DNA of 64,000 nt, taken from NCBI GenBank assembly GCA_018136815.1, contig CM030934.1, forward strand, positions 6,713,373 to 6,777,372, given 5' to 3'. The position numbers were made by a program, and so were the translations under genes. Under the pieces are notes generated by a model that had not been told where the DNA came from, made no database searches, and was given only the letters and a program-made list of their open reading frames with translations. The stretch is from Isochrysis galbana. Lineage: Eukaryota; Haptophyta; Isochrysidales; Isochrysidaceae. This document shows positions 41,877 to 52,494 of this stretch, piece after piece; within the stretch, counting starts at the first letter, position 1; each line of letters opens with the position of its first letter.

Positions 41877-42368
41877 TCACTCCAAACCAATTGCCTTCTC
41901 CAGAATTTCGCTCTGCTTCATCCGGTTGCCGCCGCGCGCTGCGTCGAATTGAACCCGTTTCTGTGAGTTGGGAAGTGAGAGGGACGCGGTGAAATGCTGC
42001 CACATTCCACCATCGCCAATTTCGCATCAGTAATGTGGGTGCACTGGGACCCCAATCACGGCAGGCGCGGCAGAGCGAGGCCGGCTCACCTCCCAGGCGA
42101 TGGCGGCGTCCGTCACCTCGTCGACCCACTCCTCGGGTGGCACGTATCGGCTCTTTGGTGGAGGGGGTGGAGGGGGTGGGGGAGGAGGCTGCTTCCGCAT
42201 CGCCCTTGCGCCGCCTAGCAGTCTCTCAAGAAACTGGTTGCCCTCAGCGGCGCACGCGAGGGGCGAGACGTGACGTGCAGTTCGCGCTCCCACAGGCGGG
42301 TTGAACACCAGGCTCATCCCGCCGCTGGCGAGCAGGAGCACTGGGAGGATGGTGGGCTTGCGGACCAT
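41877..42368 (-). CDS. Small putative plastid-targeted protein
   Basis: Exons 42368-42090 and 41960-41877 with a 129-nt phase-0 intron (GAG|GTGAGC to CAG|AAA), 120 residues. A hydrophobic leader (ILPVLLLASGGMSLVF) is followed by NPPVGARTARH, a positively charged stretch after an aromatic residue, as in bipartite plastid presequences of secondary-plastid algae. The mature part has an 11-proline run (61-71), then KSRYVPPEEWVDEVTDAAIA and the exon-2 end KRVQFDAARGGNRMKQSEIL. The family is not recognised. The exon 2 join is supported by a clean phase-0 GT-AG intron and a sensible helical ending. A secreted protein is the alternative. The first ATG in the frame was used. Confidence 0.55.
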
Positions 42369-42900
42369 CTTGGCGTCCGTCTCGAGGCGCGCGCGCGAGA
42401 AAACCAAGCTCCCTTTTTTCTCTCCTCGCTCTCGCTCTCTCCACTCTCCATGGTCCTCCGCTGCCTCCCACCGCCAGATGTTCCCCCGTAGAAGAGAGAG
42501 AAGAGAGAGAGAGATGAGTAGATAGCCGGACGGGGCGGGTAGCAGAAGACATCTACTCTTCGTTTTCTCCTCTGTCTTCCTTCTCCTCTCGTCTTTTCTC
42601 TTCTTCCGCTTACTATCTTTCTAAAACAGTATCCCGCGACACTATCCCTCCCCCCCTCCCCTCCTTTTCTCAGCTGCTCTCTCTCCCCCTTTCCACTCCT
42701 ATTTATAGTATCATCCTTCATCTTTGATTGCGATTTGCGACACAGAACGTCTAGACTACTACCTAAAACTCCGACTACTCTAGTATTGTATACTATGGTG
42801 TACATAGTACTCTAGAGAGCACAGAACCCAAACCCAGAACCTAGAGTCTGCTGATTGCTTGCGGACGGACCAACAGGCTCACGCGCGCTCGCACACACCC
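42369..42900. other. Upstream flank of the plastid-protein gene, CT/GA-rich
   Basis: Holds CTCTCT-rich and GAAGAGAGAG tracts (42415-42520) immediately upstream of the leftward gene, then mixed sequence to the assembly gap. No gene recognised. Confidence 0.4.
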
Positions 42901-43000
42901 NNNNNNNNNNNNNNNNNNNNNNNNNNNNNNNNNNNNNNNNNNNNNNNNNNNNNNNNNNNNNNNNNNNNNNNNNNNNNNNNNNNNNNNNNNNNNNNNNNNN
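42901..43000. other. Assembly gap (100 N)
   Basis: Exactly 100 undetermined bases, the usual placeholder for a gap of unknown size. Frames spanning it have no meaning. Confidence 1.
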
Positions 43001-43238
43001 ACCCTTCCCGCCGCGAGCGGCGGGTCGGCCGACCACGACAGGCCCATCACAAGGAACCACACCGGCCAACACACATACGACCAAAACAAGAGACAACAGC
43101 ACCCTTGCCAAACAGGGTGGGAAACATCAGCAACCCGACGCCCTTGCGCCGGTCCCAACACAACTAATTGGGGGAATACCCTACACCACCCATACCCACA
43201 AACCCTCTCCTAACCTCATCCCCACCTCTAACCCTCAG

Positions 43239-43415
43239 ATGGCAAACTCACAAGACATCGAACAAGAACTAGAACCCTTGGACTTCGACATCTCAGACAA
43301 AATCATCATCACCCTCTCACCAACGGACCGCGACATCAACGTCAAGGACGAAGCGGCGCTCAGCGGGATCGCAGAGCAGCAGTGGCTACAACGATCCCAC
43401 CCCAAATCAGGCTAG
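43239..43415 (+). CDS. Possible short acidic ORF (58 codons)
   Basis: ATG at 43239 to TAG at 43415. Acidic N-terminal half (SQDIEQELEPLDFDISDKII), then SPTDRDINVKDEAALSG. Its frame is open upstream to the gap, so it may be an exon of an incomplete gene. No family recognised. Confidence 0.25.
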   Translation: MANSQDIEQELEPLDFDISDKIIITLSPTDRDINVKDEAALSGIAEQQWLQRSHPKSG

Positions 43416-43633
43416 TCAAAGAGGTAATAAAAAGCCCGCCAGTTTGATGACCACCCTATATGGGACGGCCAAACAGCAAATGGGTCCCAGCCCCCGCCAC
43501 GGGGGGGGGGGGGTCCCAGGCTCCCCTCCACACCCCGCTCATGGTCAAAAAGGAGTTTTTTTTGCGCACGACCTTTCTACGTATTAACTTGCAGCCATAG
43601 TGCACGTGGCCCTACTATTAGCAGCTATTACTG
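43416..43633. other. Short intergenic stretch with C/G runs
   Basis: Contains a G-run at 43501-43512 and a T-run near 43557-43563. No feature supported. Confidence 0.4.
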
Positions 43634-44725
43634 CTAGTCGAAAAAGGCAACTGTGCGCACCTCAATACTTTCACGCTCTGGGGCATCTGCTGGGGCTAGG
43701 GGATCCTCGAATCCTGAGTGGAGAGAAAAAGTCGCTGGAACCACAATGGAAGCTGCATCAGGCTGCTCCCAACCATGCATTGTCTCCATCCGACCGACAA
43801 AGTCTTTGCCACGTGAGTCCCAACACTTGATCAAGAGGCATTCGTCGCGCGTGAGATTTGGGAAGTACCACCAAGCGTGCTGTGGTTGATGTGTAGCAAA
43901 GTAGTTCTCCCCTACGCGATCTGCGTATCGAATCTCGAAGACAATCAAATCCTCCGGGGCAACACTGCGAGCATCCACAAGTCCAAGAGGGGAGCGTATG
44001 ACAGGTGTGGTAGAGATGTTTCGCCACACGTTTACGAAAACCCATCGGCCCTTCAATAGCCTATCAATGTTCTCCGGCATAAGATTAGGCCAGCCTCCTA
44101 GATGAGCACGCAGGGTGTCATTCTTGGTCGCTGGCGCAGCGAGCTGTCTGATCCGCCGCACTGAAGACATCAAGGTGTAGTCATTGTGCACTCCATAAGT
44201 GATCAGGGGCTCCTGTACCGCGAATCCCTCGTCCGTTGACGTTGCGGCCCTGCAAGTGCTGCCCCATGCCATACGTTCTGACAGCGCTTTTCGCGCTCTG
44301 GCCCTTACGTTGTGATCGAACGCAATGACACGCGATGCGCCAGTGTGCCCCGAGACCAATCGCTCGCACTCGGAGTAATAAGAATGGAGCACTTGTGTGG
44401 CTGAATAGTAGTCTATATGCGCGCGCCCCTCCCTGGAGTCATCAATCAGCTCAAAGCCATGCGTGTCGAGTGAGAATATCTCCGCTGCCTCCCGCCCATC
44501 CTGGATGTGCACCAGGGTGGGCAGTGGCTCGACGCCAAAGAACTCTGAATCGGAGCCTGCCAGATCACGATACGTGCCCACGAGGCCACTCGAGGTGAGC
44601 GAACGCGGCACGTGCGCGCTCTGGTAGTACAGGTGCGCTGTGGTCGATACAGACCGCCCCCGGTACCTCAGCGCCAAGCAGACTCCACCACCAGCCGCCG
44701 CTCTTGCCGCCAGCCCGGCCGCCAT
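43634..44725 (-). CDS. CmcJ/asaB-family hydroxylase/desaturase-like protein
   Basis: A single exon of 363 residues from ATG 44725 to TAG 43634. Motif order matches the asaB/CmcJ family of non-haem iron-dependent enzymes: RVIAFDHNVR, VHNDYT (H-x-D near residue 178), GRWVFVNVWRNI, PVIRSPLGLVDARSV and EIRYADRVGENYFATHQPQH. They continue with WWYFPNLTRDECLLIKCWDS and a C-terminal HSGFEDP (distal His near 335) with ESIEVRTVAFFD. Such enzymes hydroxylate or desaturate small molecules in fungal and bacterial secondary metabolism. The substrate here is unknown and no pathway neighbours are visible. The frame is open further upstream, but the segment before 44725 is AT-rich and lacks family similarity. 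Organelle targeting is unclear. Confidence 0.75.
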   Translation of the reverse strand: MAAGLAARAAAGGGVCLALRYRGRSVSTTAHLYYQSAHVPRSLTSSGLVGTYRDLAGSDSEFFGVEPLPTLVHIQDGREAAEIFSLDTHGFELIDDSREGRAHIDYYSATQVLHSYYSECERLVSGHTGASRVIAFDHNVRARARKALSERMAWGSTCRAATSTDEGFAVQEPLITYGVHNDYTLMSSVRRIRQLAAPATKNDTLRAHLGGWPNLMPENIDRLLKGRWVFVNVWRNISTTPVIRSPLGLVDARSVAPEDLIVFEIRYADRVGENYFATHQPQHAWWYFPNLTRDECLLIKCWDSRGKDFVGRMETMHGWEQPDAASIVVPATFSLHSGFEDPLAPADAPERESIEVRTVAFFD

Positions 44726-45860
44726 CCGCTCTCGCTTCAAGCTCGCTCGCGAGTTCCGAGAGGATGGTTCGGCACTTAGTATTGTAGCTTGTATGGCTCC
44801 TGGCAATTTCAGGGTACGAATACGGAATACACGAATTGAAATATGAGTAGTAGTTTGAGTGACGGAAAAAGAAAATGAGGGCTCTTTTGACCGCCAGACG
44901 CCAGAGCCGCAAAATGTCACATTCATTTTCTGAAAAAAAGTTTTCGTTTGATTTGAGACCAACCAATTGATAGATGGATAGGCAATGGGAGTGTGACCGT
45001 GTGACCTGCTACCTGCTACCTGCTACCTGCTATCTCTTAAGAGGCGAAGCACCTTCGGAGATGCTGCACGCCGTCGCCGCGCCGCGCCGTCCCCTCCCAT
45101 GACTCTCAGACCACCTCGTTGGCGGCTGTAGCGGCATGGGAGGGCGTCTCCATACCCCTCACCCATCATATCTTGGCCCTAGCCCCCAGCCCCCAGCTCG
45201 ACGCGCAGCGCGAGCTAGGTCGCTAGTTCACCATTTGTGTCACCTGGGCGGCGCTGCATGCGCGCGCTGCGAATGGTGCTTCACCTTTCACGAGCAGATG
45301 GGCGAACACCTAGGCGGTGGGAAGGGGGACTGACAGGCCTGGTTGCCTTTGTTTGTGGGTCGGCACGTTCCGATCGCCACAGTGGCAGGCGAGTGGCTGC
45401 TGGTGTTGGCGGCTAGCTGCTGCAGCGGCAACGGCGCAGCGCACGAGCACGAGCCAGCAATTTTACGGCAGGCTATCTGTGTCTGCGCGCCCGATCAGGG
45501 AGTGTTATGGCTAGACACATATGGACTGCCTGCGCGCTGGCCACGGCGACGCGCAGGCAGTCCACTGCAATGCGCGCACGTGCAGTCTGAATGCTTGTGT
45601 GTGTTGTGTGCTCGTCTCCGCTCGCCGCTCGCTTGTATGTGGTCTGTCTCAGAGGGGAACGCTTTGCCAATCAAATATTCTGGTCCAAAGGGTTTGTGAG
45701 CAGTTCATCTTGTGTATTGTGATGAGCTGTGTACTAGCTGTGGTGGGTCTGTGTGAGGTTGTGGTTGTGGGTCTATAACATGAGATGTATGAAGCGCGGG
45801 GCGGGAGGAACGGGATGAGCGACCGGAGACAACACGGGAAGGGAGCACACGGGACGGCAC
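44726..45860. other. Intergenic, no gene recognised
   Basis: Includes a short (ACCTGCT)n run at about 45005-45032 and GC-rich sequence with many short frames. Nothing coding is supported. Confidence 0.5.
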
Positions 45861-45946
45861 AAGTGACTCATGGCCAGGCGTGACGAACGAGGACAGACGG
45901 GAAGACAGAAGGGTGGCACGAACGGGGCGTCCTAGCGGTGTAGCGG

Positions 45947-46327
45947 TGTCGCCGGAAGCAGAAGAAGATAAGGGAGATTGAACACGGGGCGACGGGAGTC
46001 CACACGGAAACTATGGGAACAGAGGGAAAACTAATGGAACGGGAAAGGGCGGGCGCTGGAGGGACGGAGGGGCACCGGCGAAACGCGGGACCAAGGGAAC
46101 AAGGGAACGCCGCGAAGGCGTGAGAGAACGGAAGGAAGGGATCTCGGCTGCGAGACGTACGCGCGGGAAACTGGGGCGGGAGGAGAGAGGAGGAGCGGGG
46201 TGTGGGGGAGACACGCTCTAAAGATAGAAACGCGCTACGGGAGAGGGGAAGGGGGCAGGACGCGGGAAAGTGGGCACGCTCTAAGGGTAGAGCGTGCGGC
46301 GTGGTGCGGTTCCCTTTATCCACGACA
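45947..46327 (-). mobile_element. Candidate 3' LTR of a Ty1/copia-type element
   Basis: Directly after the RNase H fragment on the minus strand there is a G-rich polypurine tract (GTGGGGGGGG). A segment starting TGTCGTGGATAAAGG follows, and CGACA lies 381 bases on, giving a 5-bp inverted TGTCG/CGACA terminus. The 5' LTR is not in the window, so the right boundary is a proposal. Confidence 0.5.
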
Positions 46328-46402
46328 CCCCCCCCACTGCGAGAATCGGCAACGGGGCGAGCAGTGTGAGAGACGCGGGAAAGGGAGACGCGGGGCGGGA
46401 CT

Positions 46403-46690
46403 TAGGCGGCAGCGTGAGCCCAAACATTGGTTGCGTAGCGGACGCATGCCTCGAACTTGCGCTTCGGAAGCCACTTCGTCAGGAAGTCGGCGGCCATGTG
46501 CTCGGTGCTGACGTGGCGAAGGGCTACTTCGTGAGCCGCCACCCTCTGAAGGAGGGTGTGGTAGCGAGGCATAAAGTGGCGGGCGCGGCTCGGGGCGGAG
46601 CGGAGGGAGCCAATGCGCATGTTGGCCAGGTTGTCGGTGGCGACGAGCGTGTCATATGCTCCTCCTGTAACTAAGTGCAGTGCAAGGTAA
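46403..46690 (-). pseudogene. Ty1/copia retrotransposon RNase H remnant
   Basis: About 95 codons of the polyprotein C-terminus survive: LVATDNLANMRIGS, ARHFMPRYHTLLQRV, ALRHVSTEHMAADFLTKWLP. The order matches the copia RNase H end (DNxx, then KHIDxRYH, then VxTxxxxADxLTKxL). No reverse transcriptase, integrase or gag lies upstream. The similarity stops near 46690, where different sequence begins, so the element is truncated. Confidence 0.8.
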
Positions 46691-46924
46691 GTGTAAGTTT
46701 GATACAAAGCAGCTCACTTACAAGTTACAGGGCAATCAAACAGGGATTTTTGTTAACTATCATTTCCCCTTCCCATTTCCATTTACCATTTACCATTTGA
46801 CATTTGACATTTGAAGGTTGATGAAGGGGGGCTTCTTTTTCTTTTTCTTTTTTGTCCGTGACGCGATGACAAAAATAAAAAACTGAAAACATCTGCGGGG
46901 GCGGGGGCGCGCTTCATTCACCCC

Positions 46925-48715
46925 AACAAACCTTTAAATATTCTCACCGCTCACCGCACACGCGGCCGTGGACCCACTACTTGCTTTTCACGCAGCAACA
47001 ACTTTCTATTTCTACACCCCCACTCCCACTCCCCAGCCCTTCCCCCTTCCCCCCCCCCTCCCCCCTCCATCAGGCGACTCCCCCCGTACACTATAAGGCT
47101 GTGAACCAGTTAAAGTGTTAACCAGTTAACACCCAAACACCCAAGTATTTAACACTACCACCCTGATAGTGTTAGTGCCTCGGGCACTAACACTAACAGT
47201 CTATGTAGCAATTTTGCCGCAAGGTGTTAACATGGTGGTAATGGCCCCTTTTGCCGTTGTGTTGAACAGTGTTGTATTCAGGATTCAGGCCTTTTGGCAT
47301 GAATATTTCGGCATGATCACGAGCCTTCTTCGTTATATACCGTCTTCTATGTTCGTCGTGGTCGCGCAAGGCATGCAGATTCAGATTCTCCCTGGACTCA
47401 AGTCTTGTCAAGTCCTGGTTCGCCAATTTTCGTCTCGAAATTCGAAGATTTGAGTTTTATTTTTACTGTTATGGTAATTGTCCGCGCGTTTAAGGTAAGT
47501 AATGGAGGTGGCAGAACTGGGCCCCTCGCATTCAGATCCCCCCTCCCCCCCGCAGATTTCCTCCCCCCCCTCTCCGCAGATCCCCCCCCCCCCCCTCCGT
47601 AGATTTCCTTCCCCCTCCCCTTCTGCTTCTGCTTCTGCCTTCTGCGCCCACCTCATATATGTCTCTGTCTGACTTTTGTCTCTGCCTCATCCGGTGCCGT
47701 CGCCGCTTGCCCTTTGCGCTTGCCCTTTCCCGACTGTCCCCTTCCGCGCCGCGCCGCTCCCCCCCCCCCCCCCCCGCGCTTGCGCGCTTCCCTCCCGCCT
47801 TGCATACTCATACTCCATACTCCCCTCCCCCCCACCTTTTATCCATGTTCGGCCCGCTCTAGCAGTAAGGTGTTAACGTGTTAACAGTGTTAACACCCAC
47901 CACTTTCGCCACTAACACTACCAGTCTATGTAGCTATGGTCCACTAACACTACCAGCCTATGTAGCTGTGGGCCACTACCAGGTTGAAACACGTTTGGTA
48001 TGGCCGGTGGGTGTTCACAGCCTTAGTACACTACTAGGGGGATAGGGGATAGGGGTGAAGGGTGAAGGGCTTAGATATGGTCCGGTGCCCGGCCGGTGCC
48101 CCCCCCCCCCCCCCTTGGTGATCGTTCCCCCCTTCCTCCTGTGTCTCCGGGTGGGCGGCGGCCTCGGTCTCGACATATCGCTTGTAAACAGGCGCGGGAC
48201 TTACCAATTTTTTGGTGGGCGATGGGCGGAGCTCTCGCTCCGCCCACCCCCACCCCCTTCTCTGCGCTCTCGCGCTCTCTCTCCCCTCTCCTGCCTCCTG
48301 CGGCACGCGCGATGGCGCGCCTGCGGCAGACCTCAAGCTGCCCATTGGCGACCCCTGGAGACTCCTAGAGGCCAGCTCAAGGGGCAGAGGAGGCTGAGGC
48401 TGGGGTTGGGCCCTGGTCTCCCTTGCCTCTCCCTCGCTAGCGCTCTTGAGCCTCTGGGGCCCCCACGCTGCACCTGTCTGCCTGTCGACCAGGGGGGGGG
48501 GGGGGGATTGGAGCAATGGGCTGGCCTTGACAGGCCAGGGCGGACGAATTGGTGCGAGCCTGTTAGTGAGAGAGTGGGTCAGTAACGCAGTGTGCTCTTG
48601 CTCTTGGCAAGCCATAGGGCATGCTAGGAGGATGGGTGGTTTCTCCCCCATGGCAAGGGAGGAGTGGAGAGGGGGGCGGGCTCGTGCCCCCCCATGCTTA
48701 GTTCGTAACTGCTTC
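46925..48715 (-). mobile_element. Retroposon B, long copy 2, interrupted by a hAT element
   Basis: Minus-strand copy made of 48715-48034 and 47093-46925. It matches 17800-18566 block by block, including GGCTTGCCA-, CACCTGTCTGCCTGTCGA- and GCGACTCCCCCCGT-type segments and the terminal CCTTTAAATATTCTCACCGC. The interruption at 47094-48025 is the hAT insertion. Removing it and one 8-bp repeat restores the continuous sequence seen near 18410-18460. CAACAAA occurs at both outer edges and may be its target duplication. Confidence 0.85.
47094..48025. mobile_element. Non-autonomous hAT-type DNA transposon with perfect 8-bp target duplication
   Basis: A 932-bp element bounded by inverted TAAGGCTGTGAAC termini (right end GTTCACAGCCTTA) and flanked by GTACACTA at 47086-47093 and 48026-48033. 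An 8-bp duplication and a YARNG-type terminus are hallmarks of hAT transposons. Subterminal regions hold CACTAACACTACCAGTCTAT and GTGTTAACA repeats, likely transposase sites. There is no transposase gene, so it depends on a source elsewhere. Confidence 0.85.
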
Positions 48716-49192
48716 GCAACAACAAAAGACGATTTCTGTTCTGTGTCTCTCCTAGATAAAGTGACACTAGAGTGACAAAGACCAAGAACTTGCCATCACA
48801 ACCAACAAACACACGAACAGCACGCATCATAGAATATAGTAGCACATGCACAAGGACATATTGAGGCGCACACTACCATACACACTCCACAGAATGTTGT
48901 CTCCGCAATGTGGTGAGCATGGCTTGACGAGAATGGCTGTGGATTTCAGACGGATGATCGACAAATGCCGGTGCAGGGTTTTAGCAGCTTGTTACTGGAA
49001 GCGTTGTTGGGCATGGGAACCAAAAGTGCGATTCTAGACTGCTGGATCGCTGGCGCGATTAAACCAGGAAAGCTCAAGTGTAGACGCGTGTAGCTCTGTT
49101 ACCGGATCTGGAAATCTGGGCTCCTGCGGCACAGGCGATTGGTCGTGTTGAGCGGGGAGCTAAGAGTGACATGTCACCAGCGGGGCGGCCAC
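48716..49192. other. Intergenic, no gene recognised
   Basis: 3' flank of the leftward CMC1-like gene. No repeat copy or gene was recognised. Confidence 0.5.
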
Positions 49193-49500
49193 TCACTGCT
49201 TCTTCAAGCACTCGTTGAGATCGTGCAAGAAGGTGCGACAGTAAAAGGGGAGTGATATCGTCCGCCCTTTCCCGCACTCGACGTAGGCGGCAGCCTCGAC
49301 CTTACAAGCCTCCAAGGCCTTCTTCTGATGGCGCTTGCGGTCGCCCTCAGCAATGCGTTTCTATCAGACGGCACGGAGCGATGCGGGGTGAGGAGCGGCG
49401 AGTTCGGTCGTCGAAGCCGCGCACACGGTCTTACCTCCAACGTCTTCGGGCCGGACAACCGGCTGTCTCGAGCGTCCTCCTTCTCCCACTGATCGGGCAT
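49193..49500 (-). CDS. CMC1-like twin-CX9C mitochondrial protein
   Basis: Two small exons, 49500-49435 and 49360-49193, joined by a 74-nt phase-0 intron (GAG|GTAAGA to TAG|AAA), 77 residues. The joined product has KALEACKVEAAAYVEC, a GKGRTISLPFY linker, and CRTFLHDLNECLKKQ. These are two CX9C pairs, the coiled-coil-helix-coiled-coil-helix fold. Members are imported by Mia40/Erv1 into the intermembrane space, and CMC1-type proteins assist cytochrome c oxidase copper handling and assembly. The linker and NECL ending resemble CMC1 more than COX17 or COX19; assignment within the superfamily is inferred. The ATG at 49500 (MPDQWEK) gives a normal length. Confidence 0.8.
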
Positions 49501-49729
49501 CGCCGAGCGACTGACGAGCGCGGCCGCCTGTCCGCTGCCACGAAGGTTCGAGACCGCCAGCACTATTTCAGTGGCAGGAGTTGGGGGCGGAGTTTTGTTG
49601 TACTACTCTCCAAAGTAGTGCAAATCTATCGAGAGGCTGAGTTTTGTTGTACTACTCTCCAAAGTACATGGTGCAACTCTATCGAGAGGCCGAGCCCAGA
49701 GAGAGGCGTGCCTCGCCCGCGTGGCGCGC

Positions 49730-49904
49730 GTGGCGGCGTGGCGCCTCCTCGCCCGCTTCCCCCCCTCCCCCCCGCCCCCCCCCGCCCCCCGCCCCCTCCC
49801 CATCCCCCCTTCCCTCTCTCTTCTCTCCTACTGCCGTGCAGGTAAATATCACGCCCCGGCCTCCCGCCCCCCCGGCCTCCCCCCCCTCCCGCGTCGTCGT
49901 CGTC

Positions 49905-49998
<94 letters not shown>

Positions 49999-50220
49999 GC
50001 GTTCTCGTCTCCTCCGTCTCTCCTTCTCTCTCATCTCCCTCTCCACATACACCTCTGTCTCTCTCATCTCTCTCCCCGCCGTCCCGTCTGCCTCGGCCAA
50101 TCTCTCGTGTCTCTCCACCTCCTCTCTTCTCTTGTCTTTCATCTCGTCTATTCTCTGCCTCCCTCCCCCCCCCCGTTTCTGCCTTCCTCCCTCTCTCTCG
50201 CCTCCTCCCCCTCCACTGGC
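49730..50220 (+). repeat. Pyrimidine-rich tract with (CT)n microsatellite before PP1
   Basis: C/T-rich on the coding strand, with an uninterrupted CT run of about 85 bases at 49906-49991 and further TCTCTC stretches to 50216. It ends about 145 bases before the PP1 ATG and probably includes the promoter or 5' leader. Confidence 0.85.
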
Positions 50221-50362
50221 GGCTCTGAGAGGGGCGCGCAGCGTCTGACAGTGTCCTGAGCCAAGGGCGGGCCGGAGGGGTGTGCAGGTTGGGGTGGGGG
50301 TGGGGGGCGTAGGGGGGAGAGGGTGGGAGGCGGAGCGGGAGGCGCGCGCACGCGCCGGGAGG

Positions 50363-51340
50363 ATGGCTGGGCCCTCCACAGACGCCGAGGACATTGATGC
50401 CATCATCACCAAGCTGCTCGAGGTGCGAGGCTCCCGCCCGGGCAAGCAGGTCAACCTGCTTGAGAGTGAGATCCGAGGGCTATGCACCACAGCTAGGGAG
50501 ATCTTCATGAAGCAACCCACCCTGCTTGAGCTCGAGGCACCGATCAAAATCTGCGGCGACTTGCACGGCCAGTACTTTGACCTGCTACGCCTATTTGAAT
50601 ACGGCGGCTTCCCTCCTGACTCGAATTACCTCTTCCTGGGTGACTACGTGGATCGTGGTAAGCAGAGCCTGGAAACCATCTGTCTGCTCTTGGCTTACAA
50701 GATCAAGTATCCGGAGAACTTCTTCCTTTTGCGCGGCAACCATGAGTGTGCTTCCATCAACCGCATTTATGGCTTCTATGATGAGTGCAAGCGGCGCTAC
50801 TCGATCAAGCTCTGGAAAACCTTCACGGATTGTTTTAATTGTTTGCCGGTTGCTGCAGTCGTTGATGAAAAAATCCTGTGCATGCATGGGGGGCTTTCTC
50901 CAGACCTGAAGCAGTTGAGCCAAATCGCTCGCCTCGAGCGCCCCACTGACGTCCCTGACCAAGGTCTGCTATGCGACTTGCTGTGGTCTGATCCAGACAA
51001 AGACGTCACAGGATGGGGCGAAAATGACCGCGGCGTCTCATACACGTTTGGTGCTGACGTGGTGTCGGATTTCCTGGATGAACATAACCTCGACTTGGTC
51101 TGTCGCGCTCACCAAGTGGTCGAGGACGGGTACGAGTTCTTTGCCAAGCGCCAGCTGGTGACAGTCTTCTCCGCACCAAACTATTGTGGCGAGTTTGACA
51201 ACGCTGGCGCGATGATGTCAGTGGACGACACGCTGATGTGTTCCTTCCAGATTCTTAAGCCAGCCGAGAAGAGGCGCACACTCGCAGCATCGAGCAGTGG
51301 TACTGCTGCCTCGCCGCCGGCTAAGAAGTCCAAAACATGA
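50363..51340 (+). CDS. Serine/threonine protein phosphatase PP1 catalytic subunit
   Basis: A single exon of 325 residues. All metallophosphatase motifs are intact: GDLHGQ (about 65-70), GDYVDRG (92-98), RGNHE (123-127), [23 protein letters not shown] and [25 protein letters not shown] and the [20 protein letters not shown] segment identify type 1 rather than PP2A. It dephosphorylates Ser/Thr with two metal ions and gains specificity from regulatory subunits binding the RVxF groove. The Ala/Ser/Lys C-terminal tail (PPAKKSKT) is variable in the family. The ATG at 50363 ([15 protein letters not shown]) fits normal PP1 starts. No intron. Confidence 0.95.
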   Translation: MAGPSTDAEDIDAIITKLLEVRGSRPGKQVNLLESEIRGLCTTAREIFMKQPTLLELEAPIKICGDLHGQYFDLLRLFEYGGFPPDSNYLFLGDYVDRGKQSLETICLLLAYKIKYPENFFLLRGNHECASINRIYGFYDECKRRYSIKLWKTFTDCFNCLPVAAVVDEKILCMHGGLSPDLKQLSQIARLERPTDVPDQGLLCDLLWSDPDKDVTGWGENDRGVSYTFGADVVSDFLDEHNLDLVCRAHQVVEDGYEFFAKRQLVTVFSAPNYCGEFDNAGAMMSVDDTLMCSFQILKPAEKRRTLAASSSGTAASPPAKKSKT

Positions 51341-52079
51341 GATCAGCAAACGGAGGCCGGCCATACCACAGGATGCAATGCCTGCGTTTTCAGTACGCGC
51401 TGAAAGGATGCATTTCGCGCAGGCCTGAATCTGTTTTGCTGTGGGCTGCGATGCCTTGGATCGCACGGGGGCTTTTCTTGTGCATCGCTTATCGTGCCGC
51501 TTTACAGCTTAGGGGGCAGGGGTCCTGGCGCGGGCGTTTGCCTGTACGGGTGCTCGAGACGCTAGGTCGGCATCCCCATGATCACAGAAGCGGTGCACTT
51601 TGCACGCAGCATTAATCATTGGACGGCCACGGACCGTAGTGTTTGCATTGTCGGCATGGTTGTCTCTGGGTGTTTTAAGTGTTCGTCAAGTCCTTGCCGT
51701 GTCGTATTGCTGAGGGTGACCGGCTGATGTGCTTGTGCTTGCGGTTCGAGTGCAGCTGTGGGCTAGAGCTGCATCTCCCGGGCGTGGCACACAATAGTGG
51801 TTGTGGGTTGTGAGCAGGGCGAGAGAGAATTCCGGTCATGTTGCGATGGACGCTCCCTATTCGTTTCGAGTAAGATGCTCTCTTTACACCCATCGCTTAT
51901 CGCTCGCTATCGCGCATGCACTCTGCGCAACGCGAAAGCTGCTGGCGCCACAATGAGAAGGTGCAACCTGAGGTCCAAATTCTTTTCACCCCCCCCCCCC
52001 CCCATTTTCGTGTAAAACTATAGGAGCACCCACACTTGGGAGGGTGAGCCGGCAACTCGCCACCTCTCATTTCAGGGAC
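51341..52079. other. 3' flank of PP1, no gene recognised
   Basis: GC-balanced sequence with many short frames and a C-run near 51991-52004. Includes the PP1 3' UTR; no clear AATAAA was found. Confidence 0.5.
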
Positions 52080-52494
52080 TCCTCCGGCTCTCCGGGTTCA
52101 CTAACTACTGACGAATTGGGAAGGCCCATAGGGCCTGAGGGCAATGAGGAAGGAGGCATGCCGGCGGCAGGCGCGGCGGAGGAGACGACTTCAGAGGGGC
52201 TGACGGGCTGAAGCCCGTCAGCAGAGGAAGGCGGGCAGGCGGGCTTGGGCGAGGGCGAGGACGGCGGCGAGAGCGACATGGAACGAGCGGCGAGAGGCGA
52301 GGGCGAGTGAGAGGAGGGCTGTGATGGCAGGGGCTGGCGAGGAGAGGAGACATTGTAGGGTACGAGTGTTACGAGAGCGAGAGCGACGAGAGCGAGAGCG
52401 ACGGATGACGACTGACGACAGGACGACGGACAAAGACACCCAGGAAAACATCCCGACTCTCGCCCCACGACTTTCTCACGGCCCTATGGCTACG

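Noticed and set aside
42812..43161. Frames spanning the N block
   Set aside because: They are read through undetermined bases.
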